Below are positions 16,219 through 25,481 of a DNA stretch of 64,000 bases, piece after piece; positions within the stretch are counted from its first letter, which is position 1; each line of letters begins with the position of its first letter. Source of the stretch: Allobosea sp. (lineage in GTDB: Bacteria; Pseudomonadota; Alphaproteobacteria; Rhizobiales; Beijerinckiaceae); contig JAAEQB010000109.1 of the NCBI GenBank assembly GCA_024231975.1, forward strand, positions 62,001-126,000. Reading direction: 5' to 3'. The notes beneath the pieces are model-generated. The model was given only the letters and a program-made list of their open reading frames with translations, searched no databases and was not told the origin of the DNA. The position numbers and the translations under genes were made by a program.

Positions 16219-17214
16219 ATGGCGAACACTACGGACCCGTTACTCGAAATCGAGACGCAGGCGCAACCGCGCTGTTTCCGCGTCATTGCCAATGCGCGGG
16301 CTGGGACGGTGCTCGAAGCCGGCGCCACAAGCTTCGCCCGCCGCATCGAGGCGGCCTTCGCGGCCGCCGGCTGCCGTGCGGATGTCGAACTAGTAACGCC
16401 ACGCCGGCTACAGGAACGCTTGCGGGCCGCCGTCGCCGACGAGGCCGTGACGACCGTGGTCGCCGGCGGCGACGGCAGCATCAACGGCGCGCTGCCGGTG
16501 CTGGTCGGATGCAAGCGGCCGGTCGGCGTGCTGCCGCTCGGCACGGTCAACGTGCTCGGCCGCGATCTCGGCCTCACCGGCACGCTCGAAGAGCAGATCA
16601 CCGCGATCTGCACCGGCGAGCCGGTCGCGATGGACCTCGGTAGCGTCGATGGCCGCCTGTTCCATTCGATCTCGGGCATGGGCTTCTTCAGCCTGATGGC
16701 GCGTCAGCGCGAATACGCCCGCCGCCGCTTCCCGTTCAGCCGCCTCGTCGCCTTCCTCTTCGCGGCAACGCGCTCGATCCTGTTCACCCGCGCGATCCGT
16801 ATCGAGATGGAGATCGCCGGCGAACGCCGTCAGGTCGAGGCCGATGCGGTCCTCGTCACGGTCAACCAGTTCGACGGCGCCGAATGGCGCCGCAATCGCC
16901 TCGATGGCGGCGAGTTCGAGGTCCATATCCTCGATACCGGCGGGTTACTGTCGCGCTGCAAGGCCGCCTTCTCGATGCTGACCGGCGGCTGGCGCAACTC
17001 CCATAATCTGGTCTCCCTCACGGGCACGTCGGTGACGATCATCCGTCGCGACAAGCGCCGCGGCCATGTCACCTTCGATGGCGAGGTCGAGCGCCGCGCC
17101 AGCCCCTTCACCTACCGGCTGCTGCCGGGTGCGCTGCATGTGATCGCCGCTCGGCCGGCCGAGATCGAGCCCGAGTCAGAGCCGCATCCGGCCGAGCATA
17201 TGTTCCCTTCATGA
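16219..17214 (+). CDS. Diacylglycerol kinase-family lipid kinase (YegS/BmrU-like)
   Basis: The protein has 331 residues. The catalytic domain starts with RCFRVIANARAGT and contains the nucleotide-binding VVAGGDGSINGAL motif and LPLGTVNVLGRDLGL. These enzymes phosphorylate diacylglycerol or other lipid alcohols at the membrane. The ATG at 16219 is one base past the preceding stop, and the next gene overlaps the end by 4 bp. Pairing with a PAP2 phosphatase suggests a phosphorylation/dephosphorylation pair acting on one lipid pool, which is inference. Confidence 0.9.
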   Translation: MANTTDPLLEIETQAQPRCFRVIANARAGTVLEAGATSFARRIEAAFAAAGCRADVELVTPRRLQERLRAAVADEAVTTVVAGGDGSINGALPVLVGCKRPVGVLPLGTVNVLGRDLGLTGTLEEQITAICTGEPVAMDLGSVDGRLFHSISGMGFFSLMARQREYARRRFPFSRLVAFLFAATRSILFTRAIRIEMEIAGERRQVEADAVLVTVNQFDGAEWRRNRLDGGEFEVHILDTGGLLSRCKAAFSMLTGGWRNSHNLVSLTGTSVTIIRRDKRRGHVTFDGEVERRASPFTYRLLPGALHVIAARPAEIEPESEPHPAEHMFPS

Positions 17215-17918
17215 GGCCTTCGATGTTCCTGCTCCAGCCGCGCTTTCTCCTGCCTGTCGCGGCGGCCTTCGGTTTCGTGGGACTGGCCTTCTATGTCGCG
17301 TCCGACGGCAGCGCAGGGCTCGACAGCGCGCTGGTGATGCTGTTCCGCGATCCGGCGAATCCGTCGCTGCCGATCGGCCCGGCCTGGTTCCGCGAGATGA
17401 TGCGCGACCTGACCGCGCTCGGCAGCTTTATCGGGCTCGGGATCGCGACCGTGATCGCGACGCTGACGCTGCGGCTCTGCGGTCATCGCACGCTCGCATT
17501 CGGGCTGGTGCTCAACGTGCTGGCGGCGGTGGCGGCGAGCACGCTGCTGAAACTGGCTTTCGGCCGTGAGCGGCCGGACATCGTCGAGCACGCCGCGCTG
17601 ACCTTCACCGCGAGCTTCCCGAGCGGCCACGCCTTCCTTGCGGCGGTCGTACTGCTCAGCATCGCCAGCTTCGCCGGCATCGCCTCGCGCCGCGCCGACA
17701 TCGCGCGGCTCTGCCTGTGGGTGGCCTGGGCGCTGATCATCGCGATCGGCGTGAGCCGGATCTATCTCGGCGTGCATTGGCCGAGCGACGTGCTCGGCGG
17801 CTGGTGCCTCGGGGTGGCCTGGTCCAGCCTCGCCACCTTCCTGATCGGGCGTCTGGCGGCTCGCTCGAAGGGCGATCTCGCCCAGGTTGCCGCGCCCCGC
17901 AGCGAGCCCGCGGGCTGA
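17211..17918 (+). CDS. PAP2-family membrane phosphatase
   Basis: The protein has 235 residues and about six membrane segments. The three acid-phosphatase motifs are KLAFGRERPD, FPSGHAFLAA (catalytic His) and SRIYLGVHWPSDVLGG. These enzymes remove phosphate from lipid phosphates such as phosphatidate or undecaprenyl pyrophosphate, with the active site on the periplasmic side. The gene overlaps the lipid kinase by 4 bp (17211-17214). Confidence 0.92.
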   Translation: MRPSMFLLQPRFLLPVAAAFGFVGLAFYVASDGSAGLDSALVMLFRDPANPSLPIGPAWFREMMRDLTALGSFIGLGIATVIATLTLRLCGHRTLAFGLVLNVLAAVAASTLLKLAFGRERPDIVEHAALTFTASFPSGHAFLAAVVLLSIASFAGIASRRADIARLCLWVAWALIIAIGVSRIYLGVHWPSDVLGGWCLGVAWSSLATFLIGRLAARSKGDLAQVAAPRSEPAG

Positions 17919-17925
17919 GTCGGTC

Positions 17926-17950
17926 GGAACCGGGCGCTGGCGTCAGCGTT
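17926..17950 (+). promoter_or_regulatory. EcfG-type stress promoter, perfect consensus
   Basis: GGAAC (17926-17930), 16-nt spacer, CGTT (17947-17950). The predicted start of transcription is about 35 nt before the 50-codon gene at 17992. The site begins 8 bp after the PAP2 stop, giving the small gene its own promoter. Confidence 0.78.
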
Positions 17951-17991
17951 GATGGGGGCGCTGTGCCGGCGCATCTGCAACGGAGTTCCTG

Positions 17992-18144
17992 ATGACGCTG
18001 TCCCGCAACACGCTTGTCCTGCTGATTGGCCTGCTCGTCCTCGGCCTGGGGGCCGTCAGCTACGCGCTCTATCAGGAGAAGAAGCAGCCGGAGGGCGTCG
18101 AGATTTCGGTCGGCAAGAACGGCCTGTCGATCAAGGAGAAGTGA
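17992..18144 (+). CDS. Conserved small single-span membrane protein, 50 aa
   Basis: Residues 1-4 are polar. Residues 5-26 form one hydrophobic span (NTLVLLIGLLVLGLGAVSYA), followed by a charged tail (LYQEKKQPEGVEISVGKNG, then LSIKEK). The topology is probably N-in with the tail in the periplasm. The ATG has GGAG 8 nt upstream, and a perfect EcfG-type promoter lies 42 bp before it. Similar 50-residue proteins ending in a Gly-Val-x-Ile...Ser-Ile pattern occur in other Hyphomicrobiales as far as I recall; no function is known to me. Regulation suggests a general-stress membrane peptide. Confidence 0.8.
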   Translation: MTLSRNTLVLLIGLLVLGLGAVSYALYQEKKQPEGVEISVGKNGLSIKEK

Positions 18145-18183
18145 GCAGGCCGGCCGAGCGCTGCGCCTGATCGCACGTCGCCC

Positions 18184-19644
18184 TCACGCGGCTTGTAGCG
18201 CATCGTCGACGACACGGTCGCGGCCGGCCCGCTTGGCCCGGTAGAGCGCGTCGTCTGCCTGCTTCAGCAGGTGCTGCAGGGAGCTGCCGGGGCCGGCGAT
18301 CCCCCAGACGAGGCCGATGCTGACCGTCAGCACCAGCGGCTCCCGTCCTTCGACGGGGACGCGCAGCAGGGCGCAGCCTTCGCGCAGCCGCTCCGCCAGA
18401 GCGAGCGCCGCCGGTTGCGTCAAACCGGAGGCCAGGATGGCGAATTCCTCTCCGCCGATCCGGCCGAACAGATCGTCTTGCCGCAGCAGGTCCGAGATCC
18501 GCTCGGCCAAGGTCACCAGCACTTCGTCCCCGATCGCATGGCCGTACTCGTCGTTGATCAGCTTGAAGCGGTCGACATCGAGCATGAGCAGCGCCACCGG
18601 CCGGCTCTCGGCGAGGTTCTGCGCCAGCGCAGCCTCGCTGCGCGCGAGGAAGGCGCGGCGCGACAGCGTCCGGGTCAGGACGTCCTGGTTGGCGGCGAGG
18701 TCGAGCTCGCGCAGCAGGCGCGAGCGGGCGGCATTGATCGCCGCCACCATGATCGGCCCGAGCGAGAACAGGGCGACGCCGAAGCGATGCGAGGTGAGGG
18801 CGGCAGCATATTCGGGGGTGCCGGGCGCCAGTGCGGCCAGCAGCACCGTGCTCTGCCAGAGGCCGAGCCCGAACGTCAGCAGCGCGGTCGGAAAGATGCC
18901 GTAGCTCAGCGCGCACCAGAGGATCGCCGGAACCGGGATCGCGATCGCACTCATGCCGCCGATCGCGGTGGCGATGAGGATCGAGGCGAGCAGGGTGGCA
19001 CCCGGAAGGATCGCCTTCAGCCGCCATGTGGCCGGCGCGAGGTGCGGGCTCAGCCGCTTCGCCAGGTCGGCGAGCGGCGGCGCCGTCAGGACCATCGGCA
19101 GCACTACGAGATTGCTGGAGAACTCGCTGGTCAGGAAGAACTCGAAGGCCTGCATCGGCGTTTGGCCGAAATAGACGACGAGGCAGCCGCCGCCGACGAT
19201 GGCGGCTGCCGCGGCGGCGGCGAAGGCGATCAGCAGCAGGAACAGCAGCGATTGCGGTCGCTCGAGCCGACGGTCCATGCCGGCGACGCGCTGGAACAGC
19301 AGGTATCCGACGCTGGCGGTGGTCAGATTGCCCGCCGTCAGCCAGAGCGTGATGCCGAGGCCGCCGCCCATGGCGAAGTCGGCGGCGAGATACCCGACGG
19401 CCGCGCCCGCCCAGCCGAGCGGCCCGGCCCAGCCGGGATTGCGCACCATCACGCCCATCAGCAGGGCATTGGCCGGCCAGAACGTCGAGAGGAAGCCGAG
19501 CGGGCGAGTGAGGTGGCCGAACAGGGCGGCAATGAAGACAATGCCCGTGACCAGCATGGCTGCACGCCAGGGGAGCATGCGGGCAGAGATTGCCCGCTCC
19601 TGGTTGCTGCTATTCTTGGAAAATTCGGCGCGAGCAAGCTTCAT
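18184..19644 (-). CDS. Membrane diguanylate cyclase with MASE1-like sensor domain
   Basis: The protein has 486 residues. Residues about 25-310 are a multi-span membrane sensor resembling MASE1 (with FWPANALLMGVMVRNP and about eight hydrophobic segments). Residues about 325-486 are a GGDEF domain making cyclic di-GMP from two GTP. The active-site loop is RIGGEEF (GGEEF at 397-401). The product-inhibition I-site RxxD is present as RQDD, ten residues before the motif. The start at 19644 is preferred because the family begins near the membrane domain; the frame stays open far upstream, antisense to the aldehyde dehydrogenase gene. The signal sensed is unknown. Confidence 0.88.
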   Translation of the reverse strand: MKLARAEFSKNSSNQERAISARMLPWRAAMLVTGIVFIAALFGHLTRPLGFLSTFWPANALLMGVMVRNPGWAGPLGWAGAAVGYLAADFAMGGGLGITLWLTAGNLTTASVGYLLFQRVAGMDRRLERPQSLLFLLLIAFAAAAAAAIVGGGCLVVYFGQTPMQAFEFFLTSEFSSNLVVLPMVLTAPPLADLAKRLSPHLAPATWRLKAILPGATLLASILIATAIGGMSAIAIPVPAILWCALSYGIFPTALLTFGLGLWQSTVLLAALAPGTPEYAAALTSHRFGVALFSLGPIMVAAINAARSRLLRELDLAANQDVLTRTLSRRAFLARSEAALAQNLAESRPVALLMLDVDRFKLINDEYGHAIGDEVLVTLAERISDLLRQDDLFGRIGGEEFAILASGLTQPAALALAERLREGCALLRVPVEGREPLVLTVSIGLVWGIAGPGSSLQHLLKQADDALYRAKRAGRDRVVDDALQAA

Positions 19645-19842
19645 TGCCAGTCGACGAAACCAGACAAAGGTGAAAGCAAGCTGAAATGGCGGCGATAAAC
19701 TGCGGTGAACAACCAGCTTTCGGCCCTTCCGCATGCGCCCATGGCGGGACGCGCATCGCCATTCATCGGGCTGCCTGCATGGCCTTGCCGAGATAAAACG
19801 GTTAAGACCGGCTCCTCTTTCAGTTAGGCACGAGGCTTTGCG

Positions 19843-21288
19843 ATGAATGCTCCCTTCAAGAACCTGATCGCCGGCGAATGGACCGGCTCGCAGAACGCTT
19901 CGCGCAACATCAACCCCTCCAACACCAACGACGTCGTCGGCGAGTATTCGCAAGGCTCGGTCGAGGACCTGAACAACGCGGTCGCCGCCGCCAAGGCCGC
20001 CTTCCCGGCCTGGAGCCGCACCACTCCGCAGGAGCGCTACGAGGTCCTGAAGAAGGCCTCGGACGAGATCCTCGCCCGCAAGGAAGAACTCGGAAAGCTG
20101 CTCTCGCGCGAGGAAGGCAAGACCCTGCCGGAAGGGATCGGCGAGGCGACCCGCGCCGGCCAGATCTTCGCCTTCTTCGCCGGTGAGTGCCTGCGCCTGG
20201 GCGGCGAGAGCATCCCGTCGGTTCGTCCCGGCGTCGGTGTCGAGGTCACCCGCGAGCCGGTCGGCATCGTCGGCATGATCACGCCCTGGAACTTCCCGAT
20301 CGCGATCCCGGCCTGGAAGATCGCTCCGGCCCTGGCCTACGGCAATTGCGTCGTGATCAAGCCGGCCGACCTCGTGCCCGGCTCGGCCTGGGCGCTGGTC
20401 GACATCATCCAGCGCGCCGGCCTGCCCAAGGGCGTGCTCAACCTGGTGATGGGCCGCGGTTCGGTCGTCGGCCAGGCGCTGCTCGAGCACAAGGACGTCG
20501 TCGCGATCTCCTTCACCGGCTCGGTCTCGACCGGCCGCAAGGTCGCCGCTGCCTGCATCGCCGGCAACCCGATGAAGAAGGTCCAGCTCGAAATGGGCGG
20601 CAAGAACCCGCTCGTCGTGCTCGATGACGCCGACCTCAAGGTCGCCGTCGAATGCGCGGTGCAGGGCGCCTTCTTCTCGACCGGCCAGCGCTGCACGGCC
20701 TCCTCGCGCCTGATCGTCCAGGCCGGCATCCATGACCGCTTCGTCGAGGCCTGCATCGAGCGGCTGAAGGGCGTCACCGTCGACGACGCGCTGAAGGCCG
20801 GCACCACGATCGGTCCCGTCGTCGACCAGAGCCAGCTCGACCAGAACCTGAAATACATCCAGATCGCCCGCGACGAAGGCGGCAAGCTCGCCTGGGGCGG
20901 TGAACTGCTCAACCGCGAGAACCCCGGCTTCTACCTGCAGCCGGCGCTGTTCACCGAGACCACCAACGCCATGCGCATCTCGCGCGAGGAGGTGTTCGGC
21001 CCGGTCGCCAACATCATCTGCGTCAAGGATTACGAGGAGGCGCTCGCGATCGCCAACGACACCGAGTTCGGCCTGTCCTCCGGCATCTGCACGACCTCGC
21101 TGAAGCATGCGACGCATTTCAAGCGCAATGCCGAGGCCGGCATGGTGATGGTCAACCTCGCCACGGCGGGCGTCGACTACCATGTGCCGTTCGGCGGCCG
21201 GAAGGGCTCCAGCTACGGCCCGCGCGAGCAGGGCGCCTATGCCCGCGAGTTCTACACCACCGTGAAGACCTCCTACACGCTGGCGTGA
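19843..21288 (+). CDS. NAD(P)-dependent aldehyde dehydrogenase, 2-oxoglutarate-semialdehyde type
   Basis: The protein has 481 residues and is a cytosolic aldehyde dehydrogenase. Catalytic residues are Asn150 (ITPWNFPIAIPAWK), Glu250 (QLEMGGKNP) and Cys284 (GQRCTASSR). FTGSVSTGRKVAAAC and VNLATAGVDYHVPFGGRKGSS resemble 2,5-dioxopentanoate (alpha-ketoglutaric semialdehyde) dehydrogenases, which finish sugar-acid and hydroxyproline degradation. The substrate assignment is tentative because no sugar-acid genes are adjacent. The gene stands alone and ends in a terminator hairpin. Confidence 0.85.
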   Translation: MNAPFKNLIAGEWTGSQNASRNINPSNTNDVVGEYSQGSVEDLNNAVAAAKAAFPAWSRTTPQERYEVLKKASDEILARKEELGKLLSREEGKTLPEGIGEATRAGQIFAFFAGECLRLGGESIPSVRPGVGVEVTREPVGIVGMITPWNFPIAIPAWKIAPALAYGNCVVIKPADLVPGSAWALVDIIQRAGLPKGVLNLVMGRGSVVGQALLEHKDVVAISFTGSVSTGRKVAAACIAGNPMKKVQLEMGGKNPLVVLDDADLKVAVECAVQGAFFSTGQRCTASSRLIVQAGIHDRFVEACIERLKGVTVDDALKAGTTIGPVVDQSQLDQNLKYIQIARDEGGKLAWGGELLNRENPGFYLQPALFTETTNAMRISREEVFGPVANIICVKDYEEALAIANDTEFGLSSGICTTSLKHATHFKRNAEAGMVMVNLATAGVDYHVPFGGRKGSSYGPREQGAYAREFYTTVKTSYTLA

Positions 21289-21311
21289 GGCGGTACGTCA
21301 TCCAAGCAATC

Positions 21312-21338
21312 GGGGCCGCGCCGCAAGCGCGGCCCTTT
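21312..21338 (+). terminator. Terminator after the aldehyde dehydrogenase gene
   Basis: The stem GGGCCGCG(C)...(G)CGCGGCCC (21313-21335) is followed by TTTCC, 25 nt after the stop codon. It also serves the convergent HAD gene region. Confidence 0.75.
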
Positions 21339-21354
21339 CCATCTGGTCTTCAGG

Positions 21355-22062
21355 TCAATCGAACAGTGCCTGCTCCAGTCCGGCGATGCTCGGCAGAAGC
21401 AGATGGCTGAGCGGGCGCAGCGTCTCGGCACTGCCGGCGCCGGTCAGCACGGCGATGCGATAGCCTGCGCCTGCCGCAGCCGCCATGTGCATGTCATGGC
21501 TGGAATCGCCGACGACGGCGATCGCATCAGCCGGCAGGCCGGTCGCAGCACAGAAGCCGTCGACCATGCCGCGTCCCGGCTTGGCGCCATGGCCGGAATC
21601 ATAGCCGCACTGGAAAGCCAGATGCGGTTCGAGGCCGAAGCGCTCGGCGGTGGCGGCCACGGCAGCTTCGCTGTCGCTGGAGGCGATTCCGAGGGCGAGC
21701 CCGCGGCCGTTCAGGCTCGCGAACAGGGCGGCGAGATCGCAGACCGGCACGGCTGCGACGACAGCGGAGCGGAACAGCGTATCGAGCCGCTCGGTCAGCT
21801 CCGCCATGACGAACGGAGCGCCGGCTTCCACCCAGGCCTGCGCCACATCCTCGGTATTGCCCGAGGCGAGCAGGCCGTCGGAGGTGGCATAGCCGGTTGC
21901 GGGATCGACGCCGGCGACCGTCAGCAGCTGCGCCGCCAGCTCGGCGTCGCCCCGGGCTGCGAGCCGGCCGGCGCCGAGATTGGTCGGCGCCCAACTCGCC
22001 TGATAGTCGATCAGCGTGCCGTCCTTGTCGAACAGGATGCCGCTTATGGCGGGCCTGGTCAT
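21355..22062 (-). CDS. HAD-family hydrolase (phosphoglycolate phosphatase-like)
   Basis: The protein has 235 residues and is a haloacid dehalogenase-superfamily phosphatase with motif I FDKDGTLIDY, a helical cap domain, and motif IV VVGDSSHDMHMAAAAG. The start at 22062 overlaps the upstream transglutaminase stop as ATGA, so the two are translationally coupled. The position as the last gene of the DUF2126/ATP-grasp operon hints that it dephosphorylates an intermediate of that system. It could equally be a general phosphoglycolate phosphatase. Confidence 0.88.
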   Translation of the reverse strand: MTRPAISGILFDKDGTLIDYQASWAPTNLGAGRLAARGDAELAAQLLTVAGVDPATGYATSDGLLASGNTEDVAQAWVEAGAPFVMAELTERLDTLFRSAVVAAVPVCDLAALFASLNGRGLALGIASSDSEAAVAATAERFGLEPHLAFQCGYDSGHGAKPGRGMVDGFCAATGLPADAIAVVGDSSHDMHMAAAAGAGYRIAVLTGAGSAETLRPLSHLLLPSIAGLEQALFD

Positions 22063-22940
22063 GAGATTACCGGGATGACGTCGACCTTGACGTCGAGCTT
22101 CTGGTTGCCGGGCCCGACCAGCACGCCGTCGAGCGGCGAGACGTCGGCATAGTCCCGGCCCGTCGCGGTGACGATGTGGTCGTCGGCGACGACGAGGTCG
22201 TTGGTCGGGTCGAGCCCGATCCAGCCGGTCTCGGGTCCGCACCAGAGCATGATCCAGGCATGGGTGGCATCGGCGCCCTCCAGCCTCGGCTGGCCTGCCG
22301 GCGGGATGGTACGCAGATAACCGCTGACATAGGCGGCCGGCAGGCCGAGGCCCCGCAAGCCCGCGATCATGATGTGGGCGAAGTCCTGGCAGACGCCGTG
22401 GCGAGCGGAAAAGGCCTCCCGGATCGGGGTCGAGACCTCGGTTGCCTCGGGGTCGTAGACGAACTCCTTGCGGATGCGGGCCATCAGCTCGCTGGCGGCC
22501 TCGAAGACCGGCCGCTTCGCCGCAAAGCTCTTGCGGGCATAGCCGGTGATCTCCGGAACGGTCGGCGCCAGCCGGCTGGGATAGAGATACTGGGCGGGAG
22601 AATCCGGAGAAAGGCTCTGCGCCTGCAATGCGAGTTCGGCGACCTCCTCCCAGCCTCTCGTCAGGGCCGGGAAGGGGGCGACCGCCCGCGTCACCTCGAC
22701 CCGCGAGGTCATCTCGATCTTGAGTTCGCGATGCGGCTTGGCGATGGTCAGCGTCGTCGTGCGGTTGCCAAAGAAGCAGACCCCGTCGCGCCGCTCGGCG
22801 CCGCGCGGCGTCACGGAGAGCTGGCTGGTCAGTACGCGCTGGCCGACGCCATCGCGCGGCAGCACCCGCAGGATGCAGCGGGCGAACGGAACCGGCCGGC
22901 TATAGGCGTAAGCCGTGAGATGGCGAATGTCGTAGATCAC
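22059..22940 (-). CDS. Transglutaminase-family protein with N-terminal beta domain
   Basis: The protein has 293 residues. An N-terminal transglutaminase-associated domain (about 1-100, MIYDIRHLTAYAYSRPVP) precedes the core, with an intact triad Cys184 (RHGVCQDFAH), His227 (DATHAW) and Asp244 (GLDPTND). Such proteins are predicted to cleave or form amide bonds. It is 10 bp downstream of the ATP-grasp/alpha-E gene and overlaps the HAD gene by 4 bp. No signal peptide, so it is cytoplasmic. In related genomes this protein travels with alpha-E and ATP-grasp proteins as one predicted peptide-modification system. Confidence 0.9.
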   Translation of the reverse strand: MIYDIRHLTAYAYSRPVPFARCILRVLPRDGVGQRVLTSQLSVTPRGAERRDGVCFFGNRTTTLTIAKPHRELKIEMTSRVEVTRAVAPFPALTRGWEEVAELALQAQSLSPDSPAQYLYPSRLAPTVPEITGYARKSFAAKRPVFEAASELMARIRKEFVYDPEATEVSTPIREAFSARHGVCQDFAHIMIAGLRGLGLPAAYVSGYLRTIPPAGQPRLEGADATHAWIMLWCGPETGWIGLDPTNDLVVADDHIVTATGRDYADVSPLDGVLVGPGNQKLDVKVDVIPVIS

Positions 22941-22950
22941 GCTGCGTCCA

Positions 22951-25473
22951 TTACGCCAATCGCGTCATCCCCGACCGTTCTGGCCTGGAGTTCTGCAGGA
23001 AATAGCGCTCGGCTACCGCGTTGGAGAGGCCCATCAGCAATTGCTCGAAATAGAGGATGCCGGTGCGGTCGAGCCGGCTGGCTTCGGCAGTACGGCTTTC
23101 GGCTGCGAGCTTGAGCGCGAGCCGGCGCGGCTCCTCCAGCATGCCGTCATCGTTGAGGCTGGGCAGTGCTGCGATCTCGGCATCGAGCTGCTCGATCTGG
23201 AAAGCCACGGAGCGCGGGTTATAGGGGTCGAGCATGACGAGATCGAGAACCGGCTGTAGCGCCGCGCCGAGCATGTAGCGCGAGCGATAGGTGATCTGCG
23301 AGTCCGTCAGGTCGAGCAAAGCGTCGAGGCTGTTGCCCGGTGCGTCGTTCTCGACGAAATGGCGGGCGAAGCGGCAGGTGGTGACGCCGCGCTCGATCCG
23401 CCGGCCGATGTCGAGGAAGCGCCAGCCGGCGCCGCGCACCATGTTCTCCTGCGACAGGCCCGAGAAGGCCGCGAGCGACTTCAATCCGGTGTCGGCGATC
23501 TCGAAAGCTTCGCCCTCGCTGGAGGGCTTGCCGGGATCGGTGAGCTGACGCTGCAGGTCGCCGAATAGGCGCCAGGCGTCGACCGAAAGCCGCTCGCGGA
23601 TGACCGAGGCCGTGCGCCGGGCTTCGCGGACGGAGGCGGCGGCCGAGCCGTATTGGTCGAGATCATGCAAGGCCGAGCGGGCCTGCGCTGCGACGGAGCG
23701 GGCCTTGGTCGCCGTGGGGGCGGCGCCCCAGGCGACGAGGAGATTGGCGAGCCGCTTGATCGTCTCGGCATGGCCGGGTGCCTGATCGTCGGCATTGATC
23801 AGGCGCCCGAGCAGGGCGCGCACCAGCCTGAGCGTCGCCTCGCTGCGCTCGAGATAGCGCCCGAGCCAGAACAGGTTGTCGGCGGCGCGGCTCGGCAGGA
23901 TGCCGACGATGCGGCGGATCGCGATCCGGTCGGGGCTCGGCAGCAGCGTCACCTGCTCGACCGGCTGGTCGGAGGTCACCCAGACATCGCTGGAGCGCAC
24001 GCCCGAGCGCATGGTCACGGCACGCGCATCGCACTCTTCGGAGATGCGGCAGAAGCCGCCCGGCATCACTTGCCAGCCATCGGGCGTCGCCGCGGCGAAG
24101 ACGCGCAGCGTCATTGGCCGCGGCTCCAGCCGCCCGCCCTGCATCACCGGCATGGTCGAGAGGCTGACCACCTCCTGCCCGACATAGTCGAGCCCGCGCT
24201 CGGCGATGCGGGCGCGCAAAGCCTCGCGCTCGGGCTTGCCGAGATCGGCGACCAGCGCGGTGCCGCCGTCGAGCCCGTCGCCGGGTGCGCGGAAGGCGGC
24301 GGAGACGCTCATCTCGCCGAGACGGTCGAGCACGATGCCACGCTCGCGCGGCTGGCCGCACCACCAGGTCGCGATGTTCGGCAGGATCAGATCCTCGCCC
24401 AGAACATCCCGCGCCAGCCGCGGCATGAAGCCCATAAGCGCGCGTGCCTCGACCACGCCGGAGCCGAGCCCGTTGGCGACGACGACATTCTCGGCCCGCA
24501 CGGCCTCGACCAGGCCGGGGACGCCGAGCGCCGAGGCGGCGTTGAGCTCGAGAGGGTCGGCGAAATCGCCGTCGATGCGTCGCCAGATGATGTCGGCGCG
24601 CTTGAAGCCGGCGATGGTGCGCACATGCACCAGCCCGTCGCGCATGACAAGATCGCCGCCTTCGACCAGCAGGAAGCCGAGATAGCGGGCGAGATAGGCC
24701 TGCTCGAAATAGCTTTCGTGCATCTGGCCCGGCGTCAGCAGGCAGATGCGCGGCTCGACCCGCCTTGCGCGCGAGACGAGCCCGGCGCGGAAGCCCTGGA
24801 AGAAGCCGGCGAGCCGCTCGACATTCATCGTCCGGAACAGGTCGGGGAAGGCGCGGCCGAGGGCGAGCCGGTTTTCCAGCGCATAGCCCGCGCCAGAGGG
24901 CGCCTGGGTGCGGTCGTTCAGCACCCACCAGCGCCCGTCCGGTCCGCGGCCGAGATCGGCGGCATAGATCTGGAGCTGGCCGGCGCCGGCCGTGCCTTGC
25001 ACGGGCCGGAGATAATCGGGGCTGCCGGTGATGGCGGCGGCCGGCAGCGCGCCTTCTGCAATCAGTCGGCCCGGCCCATAGATGTCGCCGAGTACGGCGT
25101 CGAGCAGCTGGGCGCGCTGAGCGACGCCGGCGGCGATCGCCTGCCATTCCTTGCCGGTGAGCACGAGCGGGGCGTGATTGAGCGGCCAGGAGCGCTCGCC
25201 GGCCAGCGGGTCGCTCTCGTCGAGATCGCCATGGACGCGATAGGAGACGCCGGTGTCACGCACATGCCGGTCGGCGAGGCCGAAGCGGCGCTGCAATTCG
25301 TCGCCGGAGAGCGCCGACCATTCCGCCAGGAACGGCTCCCAATGCGGCCGGATCGAGCCATCCGGCGCCATCAGCTCGTCATAGGCGCCAGGCAGCGGCC
25401 GATAGCCTGCGAGCAGGGCGTTGCGGCGCTCGCTGCGCGCCCGCGTCGAACTCGATCGGCGCTGCAAAGCCAT
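22951..25473 (-). CDS. Circularly permuted ATP-grasp / alpha-E fusion protein
   Basis: The protein has 840 residues. Residues about 60-520 are a circularly permuted ATP-grasp domain (COG2308 type), an ATP-dependent carboxylate-amine ligase. Residues about 530-840 are an all-helical alpha-E domain (COG2307 type), beginning at LPSRAADNLFWLGRYLERSE. These are often separate genes; here they are fused. The ATG at 25473 is chosen for GAGGTC directly upstream, 8 bp after the DUF2126 stop. Comparative genomics by others proposed that this pair, with transglutaminases, makes peptide-like products or tags. No substrate is known. Confidence 0.92.
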   Translation of the reverse strand: MALQRRSSSTRARSERRNALLAGYRPLPGAYDELMAPDGSIRPHWEPFLAEWSALSGDELQRRFGLADRHVRDTGVSYRVHGDLDESDPLAGERSWPLNHAPLVLTGKEWQAIAAGVAQRAQLLDAVLGDIYGPGRLIAEGALPAAAITGSPDYLRPVQGTAGAGQLQIYAADLGRGPDGRWWVLNDRTQAPSGAGYALENRLALGRAFPDLFRTMNVERLAGFFQGFRAGLVSRARRVEPRICLLTPGQMHESYFEQAYLARYLGFLLVEGGDLVMRDGLVHVRTIAGFKRADIIWRRIDGDFADPLELNAASALGVPGLVEAVRAENVVVANGLGSGVVEARALMGFMPRLARDVLGEDLILPNIATWWCGQPRERGIVLDRLGEMSVSAAFRAPGDGLDGGTALVADLGKPEREALRARIAERGLDYVGQEVVSLSTMPVMQGGRLEPRPMTLRVFAAATPDGWQVMPGGFCRISEECDARAVTMRSGVRSSDVWVTSDQPVEQVTLLPSPDRIAIRRIVGILPSRAADNLFWLGRYLERSEATLRLVRALLGRLINADDQAPGHAETIKRLANLLVAWGAAPTATKARSVAAQARSALHDLDQYGSAAASVREARRTASVIRERLSVDAWRLFGDLQRQLTDPGKPSSEGEAFEIADTGLKSLAAFSGLSQENMVRGAGWRFLDIGRRIERGVTTCRFARHFVENDAPGNSLDALLDLTDSQITYRSRYMLGAALQPVLDLVMLDPYNPRSVAFQIEQLDAEIAALPSLNDDGMLEEPRRLALKLAAESRTAEASRLDRTGILYFEQLLMGLSNAVAERYFLQNSRPERSGMTRLA

Positions 25474-25481
25474 GCTTGACC

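Noticed and set aside
19645..21183. Long N-terminal extension of the diguanylate cyclase frame
   Set aside because: It runs antisense through the aldehyde dehydrogenase gene and has no membrane or signalling motif; the membrane sensor begins after 19644.
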